Shown: positions 1 through 10,784, numbered from the stretch's first letter. The stretch is DNA of 64,000 bases from Polaromonas sp. (GCA_013298945.1 JAAFJR010000003.1:62001-126000); one strand, 5' to 3'. Notes: generated by a model not told the origin, from the sequence alone. Program-made: numbers and translations.

Positions 1-365
1 ACCAAGCCTGCGATGATGACGATTTGTGACAACAACAGCCAGCTACGACGGCGACCTAGCCAATGCGTCAGCAGCGGAATCGGCATCCTGTCCACCAGGG
101 GCGACCAGACCCATTTGAAGCCGTAAGCCAAGCCCACCCAGCTTAAAAAACCAATGGTGGTGCGGTCAATGCCCGCTTCGCGCAGACGAAAGCTGAGCGT
201 GCCAAGCACCAAAAGCAGCGGCAAACCGGCTGCAAAACCCAGCAGCAGCATGCGCAGCGTGGGCGGCTCTAAATAAACTTTGAGGGTTTGCGCCCAGCTG
301 CGCTTGACAATTGCGGCAGCATCGGACGAGTTTGAATCAGTAGTTGCGGTATAGCTGGTAGTCAT
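1..365 (-). CDS. ampG: AmpG-like muropeptide MFS permease (3' part outside window)
   Basis: The minus-strand frame opens at the ATG at 365 and runs off the left edge, giving about 121 N-terminal residues. After a polar leader of ~35 residues come two hydrophobic segments (around GFAAGLPLLLVLGTLSFRL and FLSWVGLAYGFKWVW). The signature FKWVWSPLVDRMPIP followed by LGRRRSWLL is typical of AmpG permeases, which carry anhydro-muropeptides from periplasm to cytoplasm for cell-wall recycling and beta-lactamase induction. The family name rests on this N-terminal motif only; the remaining helices are not visible. The divergent side holds the 3' end of a lipoprotein gene, so no operon partner is seen. 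Confidence 0.85.
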   Translation of the reverse strand, partial: MTTSYTATTDSNSSDAAAIVKRSWAQTLKVYLEPPTLRMLLLGFAAGLPLLLVLGTLSFRLREAGIDRTTIGFLSWVGLAYGFKWVWSPLVDRMPIPLLTHWLGRRRSWLLLSQIVIIAGL

Positions 366-436
366 ACCGCCATCATAAAGGCTCAGCCAATCAAACTACC
401 GATGGGTGACAACACGAAATTTTTGCTAAATTTTCG

Positions 437-781
437 TTAGATTTTTGTAGCAGGAATGATGGTGTTTTTATAGTAATCGATGGTGATGATGGTGTTTGCC
501 GCTGGCTTGTCTTTGTAAGCTGTGCAAGTGGCGTTGAAGCCTACACCAGCGTGTACCGTGGCATCACCCGTAGCAGTGCTTTTGTAAAATTGACGCAAAC
601 GCGACACGGTCTCCTTGGCTTCGTTACCGTTTGGAGAAATCAGCGCACCATCAATGCAAACATTGCCTACCGCAGGCGTGATAGCGTCAGCTTGGAAAAA
701 CGAGTCGTCAATGCTGCCCCCACATGCCACCAAGGCTGTCACAGCGACACTAGCAAAAAAGAGATTGAATGTTTTTTTCAT
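437..781 (-). CDS. small secreted lipoprotein, function unknown
   Basis: The protein has 114 residues from the ATG at 781, which is preceded by a GGAGAA-like ribosome site; a longer reading using an upstream start at 811 lacks a signal. The N-terminus MKKTFNLFFASVAVTALVAC is a lipoprotein signal peptide with lipobox LVAC, so Cys20 should be lipidated and the protein membrane-anchored facing the periplasm. The mature part has two further Cys and a tail rich in T, I and K. No family is recognised. It sits between ampG and xth on the same strand and could be a single-gene transcript. Confidence 0.7.
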   Translation of the reverse strand: MKKTFNLFFASVAVTALVACGGSIDDSFFQADAITPAVGNVCIDGALISPNGNEAKETVSRLRQFYKSTATGDATVHAGVGFNATCTAYKDKPAANTIITIDYYKNTIIPATKI

Positions 782-873
782 ACGAGGTTTTCTCCAAAAT
801 AATAGGAACAATTAGCTTTCTATCATGCCACCAAAGCAACTTAACATGCGTAGTCAAATCACCAATACAACAG

Positions 874-1695
874 TTAAAAGCTGGAAAAATCGTAACTGAT
901 CGTCATTGGCGCATGGTCAGAGAAGCGTTCAGTTTTATAGATTTCTTCATGTTTCGCCAAAATTGCTACTTTTGGCGTTGCTAAATGGTAGTCCAAACGC
1001 CAACCCACGTTGTTCGCATACGCTTGGCCACGGTTGCTCCACCAGGTGTAACAAGTCTCTGTGGTGTCGGGCTGCAGCAGGCGGTAAACGTCTTTCAAGC
1101 CGCCATTTTCCTCATGCAACAGTTGCGTCATCCAAGCGCGCTCTTCGGGCAAAAAGCCGCTGTTTTTCTTGTTGCCTTTGTAGTTTTTCAAGTCGGCCTC
1201 TTGGTGAGCAATGTTGATGTCGCCGCACAAAATAAACTCGCGCTCAGCCTTCAGCTGCATCAAATGGGGGTAAATCAGCGCTAAAAACCGAAACTTCGCC
1301 TGCTGCCGCTCTTCACCCGACGAGCCGCTGGGGTAGTAGCAGCTGATGATGGAGAATTTGCGTGACGGTGTGTCAAAACGCAGCTCCACATAGCGGCCTT
1401 CAGCGTTGAACTCGGCAAATTTCGGGTTGTCGATGCCAACAATCACCTCAGTTGGCGTCTCTTTGGTGTACACGCCGACACCTGAGTAACCTTTTTTCTC
1501 GGCAAAGTGAAAATAGCCCTTCATGCCAGCGATTTCCTCAAACTTGTCTTTCACGTCCTCATACTGGGCTTTGACCTCTTGGACACAAATACAATGCGGT
1601 TGTGACTTTTCAATCCAAGCGGCCAAGCCCTTGCTGCTGGCGGAGCGGATACCGTTAAGGTTGAGGCTGGTGAGTTTGAAAAGTTTTTTAGTCAT
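874..1695 (-). CDS. xth: exodeoxyribonuclease III / AP endonuclease
   Basis: A 273-residue protein of the Xth (exonuclease III, Mg-dependent EEP fold) family, acting in base-excision repair by cutting at abasic sites and trimming 3' ends. Visible motifs: LNLNGIRSA near the N-terminus, QEVKA (metal-binding Glu), GYSGVGVY, CGDINIAH (catalytic Asp/Asn) and the C-terminal SDHAP (Asp-His pair). The ATG at 1695 is chosen because the family begins at KLTSLNLNGIR; the upstream 42 in-frame residues lack family character and would overlap pyrE. Only 19 bp separate this start from the divergent pyrE start, so each promoter must lie largely in the other gene. Confidence 0.95.
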   Translation of the reverse strand: MTKKLFKLTSLNLNGIRSASSKGLAAWIEKSQPHCICVQEVKAQYEDVKDKFEEIAGMKGYFHFAEKKGYSGVGVYTKETPTEVIVGIDNPKFAEFNAEGRYVELRFDTPSRKFSIISCYYPSGSSGEERQQAKFRFLALIYPHLMQLKAEREFILCGDINIAHQEADLKNYKGNKKNSGFLPEERAWMTQLLHEENGGLKDVYRLLQPDTTETCYTWWSNRGQAYANNVGWRLDYHLATPKVAILAKHEEIYKTERFSDHAPMTISYDFSSF

Positions 1696-1714
1696 TAGAT
1701 GCTCGGAAAATACA

Positions 1715-2407
1715 ATGAATAACAAATTAGCGCAGAAAGATTTAGCCCAAGATTTCGTCAAATTCGCCCTAGAATGCGGCGTTTTGGGATTTGGTGAGTT
1801 TAAAACCAAAGCGGGCCGCATGAGCCCTTATTTTTTTAACGCCGGTTTGTTTGACGACGGCGCGAAATTGGGCAAATTGGCCGAGTTTTACGCCAAAAGC
1901 TTGATCGCCAGCGCTATTGAGTTCGACATGATATTTGGCCCTGCGTACAAAGGCATCCCGCTGGGCGCGGCCGTGGCAGTGGAACTGGCGCGCCAAGGCC
2001 GCAACGTACCTTTTGCCTACAACCGCAAAGAAGCCAAAGACCACGGCGAAGGCGGCTCACTGGTAGGTGCAAAACTGCAAGGCCGCGTGCTGATTGTGGA
2101 CGACGTGATGTCCGCAGGCACCGCCACCCGCGAGTCCATCGCCCTCATCAAAGCAGCTGGTGCGATACCCGCAGCGGTGGCGATTGCCTTGGATAGACAA
2201 GAAAAAGCGACTGAAAAAGACGCGAATGGCGTCGTCACCGATGTTCCCTACAGCGCCGTGCAATATGTGCGCAACCAGCTGGGGATGCAGGTTTGCAATA
2301 TTGCGGGTTTGAGTGATTTGCTGGACTACCTAGCCACCACCGCCAGCCCCGCGCAGAAGTCGCACGAAGCCGCGATCAAGGCCTACCGCGACCGCTACGG
2401 GGTGTAA
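1715..2407 (+). CDS. pyrE: orotate phosphoribosyltransferase
   Basis: 230 residues, matching PyrE length. It converts orotate and PRPP to OMP in cytosolic de novo pyrimidine synthesis. The PRPP-binding motif VLIVDDVMSAGTA is intact, as are KAGRMSPYFFNAG at the N-terminus and the YNRKEAKDHGEGG loop. The start is the ATG at 1715; an upstream extension of the frame lies entirely in xth antisense and is not protein-like. It is transcribed divergently from xth and converges on gatB, with a dispersed repeat copy between. A weak CTAAAA/TTTTAG hairpin at 2414-2431 could act as a leaky terminator. Confidence 0.97.
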   Translation: MNNKLAQKDLAQDFVKFALECGVLGFGEFKTKAGRMSPYFFNAGLFDDGAKLGKLAEFYAKSLIASAIEFDMIFGPAYKGIPLGAAVAVELARQGRNVPFAYNRKEAKDHGEGGSLVGAKLQGRVLIVDDVMSAGTATRESIALIKAAGAIPAAVAIALDRQEKATEKDANGVVTDVPYSAVQYVRNQLGMQVCNIAGLSDLLDYLATTASPAQKSHEAAIKAYRDRYGV

Positions 2408-2445
2408 AAGCATCTAAAACCTTCATTTTAGAGGCTATTTTTGGC

Positions 2446-2495
2446 TGTAGCCGGCGTATTTATTGCCTAAACAGCTATAAATAAAATAGCAAAAT
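2446..2495 (+). repeat. dispersed ~50-bp repeat, copy 1
   Basis: A near-consensus copy reading TGTAGCCGGCGTATT, then TATTGCCTAAACAGC, then a TATAAATAAAATAGC hairpin half and AAAAT. It lies between the convergent 3' ends of pyrE and gatB. The same 50-bp unit occurs twelve times between genes in this window and once inside atuC. Confidence 0.9.
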
Positions 2496-2503
2496 ACACC
2501 AAT

Positions 2504-4048
2504 TTATCCAAGTTTTTTCTTCAACAACTCATTCACCTGCGCCGGGTTGCCTTTGCCTTTGGTGGCTTTCATGGCTTGACCGACCAAGGCGTTGAACGCT
2601 TTGGCATTGCCAGCGCGGTATTCTTCGACAGATTTGATATTGGCGGCGATGACGGTGTCGAGGATGGCTTCGAGTTCGCCGGAGTCACTCATTTGTTTGA
2701 GACCTTTGGCTTCTATGATGGCGTCAACTACGTTGCCTTCACCCGTCCACAAAGCGTCAAAAACCTGCTTGGCTGCATTATTGGAAATTGTGCCGTCTGA
2801 AATACGCGCAATCAATTGGGCCAAGCCAGCAGCATATACCGGTGACTGGCCTATAGTGAGCTCGTCCGTATTCAATCGACGTGACAACTCCCCCATCACC
2901 CAATTGCAAACCAATTTCGGCTGCCCACAAACTTTGGCCGCCTCTTCAAAATATGCCGCCGTGTCTTTGCTCTGCGTCAACTGCGTAGCATCGTACTCCG
3001 ACAAGCCGTAATCCGCCACAAACCGAGCCGACATGACACGCGGTAATTCCGTCATTTGCTGGCGTGTTTGTTCAATCCATTGCTCTGAAATACAGAGCGG
3101 CGGCAGGTCGGGGTCTGGGAAATAGCGGTAATCTGCGGCGTCTTCCTTGGTGCGCATGGCGCGGGTTTCGCCAGTGTCGGGGTTGAACAAAACCGTGGCT
3201 TGCTGGATGGCGATGCCGTCTTCGATTTGCTCGATTTGCCAGCGCACCTCATAGTCAATCGCTTGCTGCATGAACTTGAAGCTGTTCAAGTTTTTAATCT
3301 CGCGGCGTGTGCCAAACTTCTCGCCCGGCTTGCGTACCGAGACATTGGCATCACAGCGGAAGCTACCTTCTTGCATGTTGCCGTCGCAAATGCCAATCCA
3401 GGTGACGATTTTGTGCAGCTCTTTGGCGTAGGCCACAGCCTCGCTGCTTGAGCGCATGTCAGGCTCGGTGACGATTTCCAACAAAGGCGTGCCAGCGCGG
3501 TTCAAGTCGATGCCAGACTGACCGACAAAATCTTCATGCAGCGATTTGCCAGCGTCTTCTTCGAGGTGAGCGCGGACTAAACGGACTGATTTTTTAGTCC
3601 GCTCTGAGCTTGCCGAAGACGTTCCTGTTGAATCGAGAAAAAACTCAACCGAACCGCCCTGCACCACTGGAATCTCAAACTGGCTGATCTGGTAGCCCTT
3701 GGGCAGATCGGGATAAAAGTAGTTTTTACGCGCAAACACGCTGCGCGGGGCGATGTGGGCACCAATGGCCAGGCCAAATTGAATCGCCCGCTCAACCGCA
3801 CCTTTGTTCATGACCGGCAGCGTGCCCGGCAGCGCCAGGTCAACCGCGCAGGCTTGGGTGTTGGCCTCTGCGCCAAAAGCGGTAGAGGCGCGGCTGAAGA
3901 TTTTGCTGTTGGTGGAGAGCTGGGCATGGGTTTCAAAGCCGATGACGACTTCATAGCCGCGCACCAACAAGGTTTTGTCGAGCACGCGGTCGTCTCTGAA
4001 CTCGGTGGTGGATGTCGGTGCTTCGGTTGTTTGTGGTGAGGTGCTCAT
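2504..4048 (-). CDS. gatB: Asp-tRNA(Asn)/Glu-tRNA(Gln) amidotransferase subunit B
   Basis: 514 residues, slightly longer than usual. GatB is the kinase/tRNA-binding subunit of the GatCAB complex that amidates misacylated Glu-tRNA(Gln) and Asp-tRNA(Asn). The motifs [52 protein letters not shown] and [14 protein letters not shown] are clear, and the C-terminal YqeY-like domain ends with [17 protein letters not shown]. Two oddities: an extended Thr-rich N-terminus of about 25 residues, and a low-complexity insert [15 protein letters not shown] just before [11 protein letters not shown] that corresponds to a repeat-like DNA stretch. It is the last gene of gatC-gatA-gatB, 2 nt after gatA. Confidence 0.97.
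   Translation of the reverse strand: MSTSPQTTEAPTSTTEFRDDRVLDKTLLVRGYEVVIGFETHAQLSTNSKIFSRASTAFGAEANTQACAVDLALPGTLPVMNKGAVERAIQFGLAIGAHIAPRSVFARKNYFYPDLPKGYQISQFEIPVVQGGSVEFFLDSTGTSSASSERTKKSVRLVRAHLEEDAGKSLHEDFVGQSGIDLNRAGTPLLEIVTEPDMRSSSEAVAYAKELHKIVTWIGICDGNMQEGSFRCDANVSVRKPGEKFGTRREIKNLNSFKFMQQAIDYEVRWQIEQIEDGIAIQQATVLFNPDTGETRAMRTKEDAADYRYFPDPDLPPLCISEQWIEQTRQQMTELPRVMSARFVADYGLSEYDATQLTQSKDTAAYFEEAAKVCGQPKLVCNWVMGELSRRLNTDELTIGQSPVYAAGLAQLIARISDGTISNNAAKQVFDALWTGEGNVVDAIIEAKGLKQMSDSGELEAILDTVIAANIKSVEEYRAGNAKAFNALVGQAMKATKGKGNPAQVNELLKKKLG
3597..3621 (-). repeat. probable decayed REP-like element inside gatB
   Basis: On the minus strand this reads CGTCTTCGGCAAGCTCAG followed by AGCGGAC, close to the widespread CCTTCGACAAGCTCAGG/GCGAAC element. 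It encodes part of an insert absent from the conserved GatB core. Adjacent bases at 3571-3605 form an imperfect hairpin built on GGACTAAA/TTTAGTCC. The assignment is by eye and the copy is diverged. Confidence 0.45.
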
Positions 4049-4050
4049 GG

Positions 4051-5526
4051 TTAAATGCCCTCCGGTTTTTGCGTATGAAAGTCAGTCGCTTGCTGCAAGC
4101 GGTGCGCCATGTTGAGTAGTTTCGCTTCTGAAAAGTAGTTGCCGATGAGTTGCAGACCGACTGGCATGTTGCCCTCGCCAAAGCCAGCGGGGACACTCAT
4201 ACCAGGCAAGCCGGCCAGTGATGCAGGCAAAGTAAAGATATCGGCCAAGTAATTGGCGACGGGGTCGCTGGACTTTTCGCCCAGTTTCCACGCCACGGTG
4301 GGGGCGACGGGGCCGGCAATGACATCGCATAACTGGAAAGCCTGCTGAAAATCATCCGCAATCATGCGGCGAATCTTTTGGGCTTGCAGGTAATAGGCAT
4401 CGTAATAACCGTGGCTGAGCACGTAGGTACCAATCATGATGCGGCGTTTCACCTCGTCGCCAAAGCCCTCAGCACGGGTTTTTTTGTACATGTCGTTCAA
4501 ATCGGTGTAATTTTGAGCGCGGTGGCCGAATTTCACGCCGTCAAAACGGCTCAAATTGCTGGAAGCCTCGGCAGCGGCAACAATGTAATAGACCGGAATC
4601 GACAACTCGGTGCGCGGCAGGCTGATAGGGACGAGTTTTGCGCCCAGTTTTTCGTATTCTTTGAGTGCCGCATCGACGGCGGCGCGCACATCTGCAGACA
4701 AGCCATCGCCAAAGAACTCTTTGGGGATGCCAATGCGCAGGCCTTCAATGCTATCGTTCAAGGAGCGGGTGTAATCTTCCGCAGGTACATCCAACGACGT
4801 GGAATCGCGGTCTAAATCAGGGCCACACATGGCGGAGAGCAGCAAAGCGCAGTCTTCTGCGGTGCGGGCCATGGGGCCGGCCTGGTCTAAGCTGGAGGCA
4901 AAAGCGATCATGCCGTAACGGGAGGCGCGGCCATAGGTGGGCTTGATGCCGGTGATGCCGCAAAACGCGGCGGGCTGGCGGATGGAGCCGCCGGTGTCTG
5001 TACCCGTTGCCGCTGGCGTCAGCCGTGCGGCGACTGCTGCTGCGCTACCGCCGGATGAGCCGCCGGGAATGCGCGACATATCCCACGGGTTGAGCACTTT
5101 TTTGTAGGCTGAGTTTTCATTACCCGAACCCATAGCGAACTCATCACAATTGAGTTTTCCAAGAGAAATCATGCCTTCGCCGGCGAATTTATTAACAACA
5201 GTGCTATCAAAAGATGAGTAAAAGCCACCCAACATTTTGGCGCCAGCGGTGCTGGGGAAGTCTTTGGTAACGAAAATATCTTTGTGCGCGATGGGTACGC
5301 CTGTCAAGGGGGAAAGGTCTCCTGCTGCAATGCGCACATCTGCGGCTTTGGCTTGAGACAGGCTGAACTCGTCGTTGAACGCCAAATAAGCGCCCAAATG
5401 CTCAGCCGCGTGAGAGCGGGCGAGGAAATGCTGGGTGACTTCGACGGCAGAGACGTCTTTGTTGCGCAGCTTGTAAGCCAGATGCGCAACAGTTAAATCA
5501 TGAAGATTGGATGAAGTTATGGACAT
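4051..5526 (-). CDS. gatA: Asp-tRNA(Asn)/Glu-tRNA(Gln) amidotransferase subunit A
   Basis: Amidase-signature subunit of GatCAB; it releases ammonia from glutamine or asparagine for the transamidation. The Ser-cisSer-Lys triad is present: Lys in PIAHKDIFV, cis-Ser in [12 protein letters not shown] and nucleophile Ser in [12 protein letters not shown] (Lys92, Ser167 and Ser191 if numbered from an upstream TTG; subtract 10 for the ATG). I chose the ATG at 5526 (491 residues, [11 protein letters not shown]), which resembles the family N-terminus. An in-frame TTG at 5556 would add ten Lys/Ser-rich residues and overlap gatC by 8 nt, and cannot be excluded. It lies between gatC and gatB in one operon. 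Confidence 0.96.
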   Translation of the reverse strand: MSITSSNLHDLTVAHLAYKLRNKDVSAVEVTQHFLARSHAAEHLGAYLAFNDEFSLSQAKAADVRIAAGDLSPLTGVPIAHKDIFVTKDFPSTAGAKMLGGFYSSFDSTVVNKFAGEGMISLGKLNCDEFAMGSGNENSAYKKVLNPWDMSRIPGGSSGGSAAAVAARLTPAATGTDTGGSIRQPAAFCGITGIKPTYGRASRYGMIAFASSLDQAGPMARTAEDCALLLSAMCGPDLDRDSTSLDVPAEDYTRSLNDSIEGLRIGIPKEFFGDGLSADVRAAVDAALKEYEKLGAKLVPISLPRTELSIPVYYIVAAAEASSNLSRFDGVKFGHRAQNYTDLNDMYKKTRAEGFGDEVKRRIMIGTYVLSHGYYDAYYLQAQKIRRMIADDFQQAFQLCDVIAGPVAPTVAWKLGEKSSDPVANYLADIFTLPASLAGLPGMSVPAGFGEGNMPVGLQLIGNYFSEAKLLNMAHRLQQATDFHTQKPEGI

Positions 5527-5548
5527 ATTCGATGATTTCTTCGATGAC

Positions 5549-5848
5549 TTATTCAATGACTTTGGGCACTAAAAACAGCCCGTTTTCTACTGCTGGTGCT
5601 GTTTGCTGGTTAGCTTCACGGTTATTCGGCTCGCTGGCAACATCATCTCGTAGACGCAAGGACATGGTTTGGATGGCGTCTAACGGATGCGCTAGAGGCT
5701 CGATACCCGTCGTATCAACCGCCCGCATTTTCTCCACAATGTTGAAAAAATCATTGGCTTGTGTCAGCAAACGTTCACTTTCGGCAAGACTTAGCTCAAG
5801 GCGAGCCAAATTGGCGATTCGGGCAATATCTTGGGAGTTTAAGGACAT
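5549..5848 (-). CDS. gatC: Asp-tRNA(Asn)/Glu-tRNA(Gln) amidotransferase subunit C
   Basis: 99 residues, the usual size of GatC, the small belt-like subunit that stabilises GatA-GatB. The N-terminal helix [19 protein letters not shown] and the central [25 protein letters not shown] are characteristic; the C-terminus [12 protein letters not shown] is the conserved GatC tail. It is first in the minus-strand gatC-gatA-gatB operon. Its promoter must lie in the 264-bp AT-rich region shared with the divergent mreB gene. Confidence 0.95.
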   Translation of the reverse strand: MSLNSQDIARIANLARLELSLAESERLLTQANDFFNIVEKMRAVDTTGIEPLAHPLDAIQTMSLRLRDDVASEPNNREANQQTAPAVENGLFLVPKVIE

Positions 5849-6001
5849 AGTGAGGAAGGGTGAAATGGGCTAGCAGCCTAGAACAAAATTATACAAATAA
5901 GAGCACAAAACACTGAGTTTTCAATGCGGATACGGTATTATCCTGTGTTTGGTGGCTAGATTGTGTGCATTTGCACGATTTTGATGCTTTCTCCAGATTA
6001 A

Positions 6002-7156
<1,155 letters not shown>

Positions 7157-7180
7157 ACGCAACAGACGTAGGCTGATCCC

Positions 7181-8098
7181 ATGCCATACGGTTCGCTCGA
7201 CAGAACACCGCCGCCCTTTTTCAAACAAGGGCCAACCTCACTTTCTAAACTTCTATTGCTCAGTGCATTAGCGCTATTTTTGATGGTGGCAGACAAACGC
7301 TTTGAGTTTGGCAAGATCGTTCGCGCCAGCTTGGCAACTGCATTGAATCCGGTTGTAAACACAGTTCTCCAACCTGTTGCTGCGGTGCAAGACAGTTTCA
7401 AGTATCTGGATACGATCAAAAGCGTTAAATCTTCTGAGCAAGAAGCGCACAAAAAACTTTTGTTGTTGTCCCAGCGTGCCAACCAAGTGGAAATACTTGC
7501 ATTGGAAAACTCTCGTTTACGTCAACTACTAAACTTGAAAGAAACCCTGTCAACACCTGCGCAAGCAGCTGAAGTTTTGTACGACGCGCCGGATCCGTAT
7601 TCCCGCAAAATTATTGTCAACAGAGGCAGTGTGCATTCGGTTCAACTGGGCTCGCCTGTGATTGATGAGCTGGGCGTTTTAGGACAAGTGGTTCGGGTGT
7701 TTCCTTTAACCAGCGAAGTAGCCATGATCATTGACCGTGAGCAAACAACGCCTGTGCTAAATACCCGCACAGGTGTGCGCAGTGTGGCATATGGCAACCC
7801 TTCAGCGAATGGCGATGTGCTGGAATTACGATTTATATCAGGCAATGCGGATGTGTTAGCTGGTGATGTACTGACCACCAGTGGTGTGGATGGCGTTTAT
7901 CCGGCGGGATTGCTGGTTGCAAAAATTGAAAAAGTGGAACGCCGTGCCGATTCTGGTTTTGCAAAAATCATATGCACACCAAAAGCCAATGTGCTGGGGG
8001 CAAAGCATGTCATGATATTAAACCCATTGAGCACTGCCGACACGCCAAGACCCGCTGAAAGCATCCCTGCAGCACCCAAGCGAGGGGCTAAAAAATGA
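7181..8098 (+). CDS. mreC: rod-shape determining protein MreC
   Basis: 305 residues. MreC is a single-pass inner-membrane protein whose periplasmic beta domains bridge MreB to PBP2. The N-terminus GSLDRTPPPFFKQGP followed by a hydrophobic segment (LLLLSALALFLMVAD) is typical of betaproteobacterial MreC. A coiled-coil stretch (EQEAHKKLLLLSQRANQVEILALENSRLRQLL) precedes the beta domain with the family motifs ILVNRG-like IIVNRGSVHSVQLGSPV and GVLGQVV. The short Pro/Ala tail is cytologically unremarkable. Its stop overlaps the mreD start by 4 nt (ATGA). Confidence 0.96.
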   Translation: MPYGSLDRTPPPFFKQGPTSLSKLLLLSALALFLMVADKRFEFGKIVRASLATALNPVVNTVLQPVAAVQDSFKYLDTIKSVKSSEQEAHKKLLLLSQRANQVEILALENSRLRQLLNLKETLSTPAQAAEVLYDAPDPYSRKIIVNRGSVHSVQLGSPVIDELGVLGQVVRVFPLTSEVAMIIDREQTTPVLNTRTGVRSVAYGNPSANGDVLELRFISGNADVLAGDVLTTSGVDGVYPAGLLVAKIEKVERRADSGFAKIICTPKANVLGAKHVMILNPLSTADTPRPAESIPAAPKRGAKK

Positions 8099-8613
8099 TC
8101 ATGCTACGCGGCCAGCAGTTGCTTTTGCCTGTCAATGCTTTCTTTATGTGGGGCAGTCTGTTTGCGGCTTTGCTGTTCACCATGTTACCGTTCGGTCGTA
8201 CGCCTTGGATGCCTGACGTCATCGCTTTGGTACTGGTGTTTTGGAGTGTCCATCAGCCACATCGCATCGGCATGCTGTCGGCTTTTTTCATGGGTTTACT
8301 CGTAGATGTGCATCAATCATCCATGTTGGGGCAACATGCTTTGGCCTACACCGTACTAAGTTTTTTGGCGCTAACTATTCACCGCCGCTTGGTTTGGTAT
8401 ACCGTTTTTTCACAGGCGATTCAAATTTTGCCACTGTTTGCTTTATCCCACGCTATTGAATTGATTATTCGGCTCATTGCTGGAGGCGTGTTTCCAGGGT
8501 ATTCGCTGGCGTTTGCACCCCTACTTGAAGCCATACTATGGCCCCTTGCCAGCGTTGTCTTGTTTGCACCGCAAAGGCGTGCGCCCGATCGCGATGCGCA
8601 CCGTCCGCTTTAA
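8095..8613 (+). CDS. mreD: rod-shape determining protein MreD
   Basis: 172 residues with about five hydrophobic segments, consistent with the inner-membrane MreD family (FMWGSLFAALLFTMLPF; PDVIALVLVFWSVHQP; GLLVDVHQSSMLGQHALAYTVLSF). The motif GLLVDV..S.LGQHAL is the most conserved part of the family. The protein works with MreC and PBP2 in elongation-specific peptidoglycan synthesis. It is translationally coupled to mreC by the ATGA overlap and followed 41 nt later by mrdA. Confidence 0.93.
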   Translation: MIMLRGQQLLLPVNAFFMWGSLFAALLFTMLPFGRTPWMPDVIALVLVFWSVHQPHRIGMLSAFFMGLLVDVHQSSMLGQHALAYTVLSFLALTIHRRLVWYTVFSQAIQILPLFALSHAIELIIRLIAGGVFPGYSLAFAPLLEAILWPLASVVLFAPQRRAPDRDAHRPL

Positions 8614-8654
8614 CGTCTATTAAATGTGCGCAAAACAAGGACAGTTACTAGATC

Positions 8655-10727
8655 ATGTCTGAATTAAGAAACGTTCAAGCCGACTTATCACGCTTTCGCA
8701 GCCGTGTGTTAGTAGCGGGCTTGTTGGTTTGCTTTGCGTTTATTTTGCTAGCCGCTAGACTTGTTTATTTGCAAATCTTCAGGCATGACGACCTACTACA
8801 GCAAGCGGACAACAACCGCATCACGGCTGTGCCAATTGTGCCAAATCGTGGTTTGATTTTGGACAGAAATGGCGTGGTCGTCGCAACAAACTACTCTGCT
8901 TACACGTTGGAAATCACGCCATCCAAGGTTACAAACTTAGACCAAGTTATTGAAGACTTGTCGCACTTGATTGAAGTTCATCCCCGCGATAAAAAACGGC
9001 TAAAAAAACTCTTGGAAGAATCTAAAGGACTAGAGTCTTTGCCACTTAGAACACGCTTAACGGATGAAGAAGTTGCAAAGTTTTCTGCACAACGCTTTCG
9101 CTTTCCTGGCGTAGAAGTCAAAGCGCGCTTGTATCGCAACTACCCATACGGCGAAACAGCTAGCCATGTGATTGGTTACATTGGTCGCATCAACCAAGCC
9201 GACAAAGAAAAACTAGAAGAATCCGAAGACGACGGCAACTATCGTGGCACGGATTACATGGGCAAATTGGGCGTTGAGCAAAGCTTTGAGAAAAAATTGC
9301 ATGGCATCACTGGCGTAGAAGATTTAGAAACGTCTGCCGGCGGACGTGCTGTGCGCAAGTTGGCCAGCAGCCCAGCAACGCCAGGGGATACCATCGTGTT
9401 GTCTATCGACATGAAGCTGCAAAAAATGATTGAAGACATGTTTGGCGAACGGCGTGGTGCAGTTGTGGCACTAGATCCTAAGTCTGGCGAAGTATTAGCC
9501 TTTGTGAGCAAGCCCACTTTTGATCCTAATTTGTTTGTTGAAGGGATTGATTCTGAGAGCTGGAAAGAGCTTAGCGAATCCATCGACAAACCACTCCTCA
9601 ATCGTGCTTTGCGCGGCACCTACCCGCCTGGTTCGACCTACAAGCCCTTCATGGCCATGGCAGCACTGCAAAGCGGGAAGCGCTCCGCAAGCACCGTTAT
9701 CAACGATGCTGGCTCTTGGACGTTTGGCGGACATACCTTCAGGAGCCATGGCGATGGTGGTTTGGGCTCTGTGGACATGTACCGCAGTATCGTTAAATCA
9801 AGCAATGTGTATTACTACTCCTTAGCAAATGAGCTGGGAGTCGATGCCATGCATGACTTCATGAAACCATTGGGTTTCGGGCAACTGACTGGCATTGATG
9901 TCAATGGCGAAGTACGGGGTGTGTTGCCCAGTACAGACTGGAAGCGAAATGCCTACAAACGGACAGAACAGAAAAAGTGGTACGCCGGTGAGACCATTTC
10001 GCTGGGTATTGGCCAAGGCTATAACAACTTTACGATGCTGCAACTTGCGCAAGCGACATCCACCTTGGCCAATGGTGGCTACAAGTACAAGCCTAAGCTT
10101 GTGATTGCAACCCAAGATGCCGTCACGCGAACAAAGCAACCCATACCATCCGCAACACCCGAAAACCTTGGTTTTTCGCCTGAGAACGTAGCCGTTGTAC
10201 GCAATGCCATGGTCGGCGTGACCAAAGAGGGCACGTCAGTGCGCTCATTTGTAGGTGCTGGTTATATAAGTGGCGGCAAAACCGGCACGGCGCAGGCTGT
10301 GGGCATTGGGAAGAACGAAAAGTATGATGCACGACGTATTGATGAACACCAGCGCGACCATGCTTTGTACGTCGCTTTTGCGCCAGCGGATGACCCAAAG
10401 ATTGCCTTAGCCATTGTTGTTGAAAATGCAGGTTTTGGCTCTGACAGTGCAGCCCCTATCACACGCCGTATTTTTGACTATTGGCTGCTGAACCAATACC
10501 CAAGCTTAGAAGATATGGCATCTTTGCAAAGCGGCAAAGGCGGCGCACCTATTGGGAAACCGCGAATGTCTGTTGATGTGCCATTGATACCAACTGCGCA
10601 AGCAGTGGCGGATGAAATCGTCAATGCAGCGACGCAGACCACGAAACCAGCTATTGCAGTAACGAAACCAGCCTCTCAATCAGCGCCTATTCCAGTTGTA
10701 AACAGCAGGCCTCAAAAATCACCATAA
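8655..10727 (+). CDS. mrdA: penicillin-binding protein 2 (elongasome transpeptidase)
   Basis: 690 residues with one N-terminal membrane segment (~18-40), a pedestal domain with the RNRG-like NRGLILDRNG motif, then the transpeptidase domain. Active-site motifs are STYK (Ser327, Lys330), SSN (382-384) and KTG (542-544). It crosslinks peptidoglycan during cell elongation in the MreBCD-RodA complex. The C-terminal ~65 residues are a low-complexity Ala/Pro/Thr tail. rodA, which often follows directly, is absent: the next item is a dispersed repeat and a convergent permease gene. Confidence 0.97.
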   Translation: MSELRNVQADLSRFRSRVLVAGLLVCFAFILLAARLVYLQIFRHDDLLQQADNNRITAVPIVPNRGLILDRNGVVVATNYSAYTLEITPSKVTNLDQVIEDLSHLIEVHPRDKKRLKKLLEESKGLESLPLRTRLTDEEVAKFSAQRFRFPGVEVKARLYRNYPYGETASHVIGYIGRINQADKEKLEESEDDGNYRGTDYMGKLGVEQSFEKKLHGITGVEDLETSAGGRAVRKLASSPATPGDTIVLSIDMKLQKMIEDMFGERRGAVVALDPKSGEVLAFVSKPTFDPNLFVEGIDSESWKELSESIDKPLLNRALRGTYPPGSTYKPFMAMAALQSGKRSASTVINDAGSWTFGGHTFRSHGDGGLGSVDMYRSIVKSSNVYYYSLANELGVDAMHDFMKPLGFGQLTGIDVNGEVRGVLPSTDWKRNAYKRTEQKKWYAGETISLGIGQGYNNFTMLQLAQATSTLANGGYKYKPKLVIATQDAVTRTKQPIPSATPENLGFSPENVAVVRNAMVGVTKEGTSVRSFVGAGYISGGKTGTAQAVGIGKNEKYDARRIDEHQRDHALYVAFAPADDPKIALAIVVENAGFGSDSAAPITRRIFDYWLLNQYPSLEDMASLQSGKGGAPIGKPRMSVDVPLIPTAQAVADEIVNAATQTTKPAIAVTKPASQSAPIPVVNSRPQKSP

Positions 10728-10734
10728 TTATGCA

Positions 10735-10784
10735 CTTAACCGACGTATTTATTGCCTAATTAGCTATTATTTTTATAGCGTATT
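10735..10784 (+). repeat. dispersed ~50-bp repeat, copy 2
   Basis: Diverged copy (TTAACCGACGTATTTATTG, then CCTAATTAGCTATT, then ATTTTTATAGC). It lies between convergent mrdA and the TSUP gene, and its hairpin end overlaps the last codons and stop of the TSUP gene. Confidence 0.85.

Noticed and set aside
551-984. Plus-strand open frames antisense to the lipoprotein and xth genes
   Set aside because: No family character, no ribosome sites, and they lie opposite well-supported genes.
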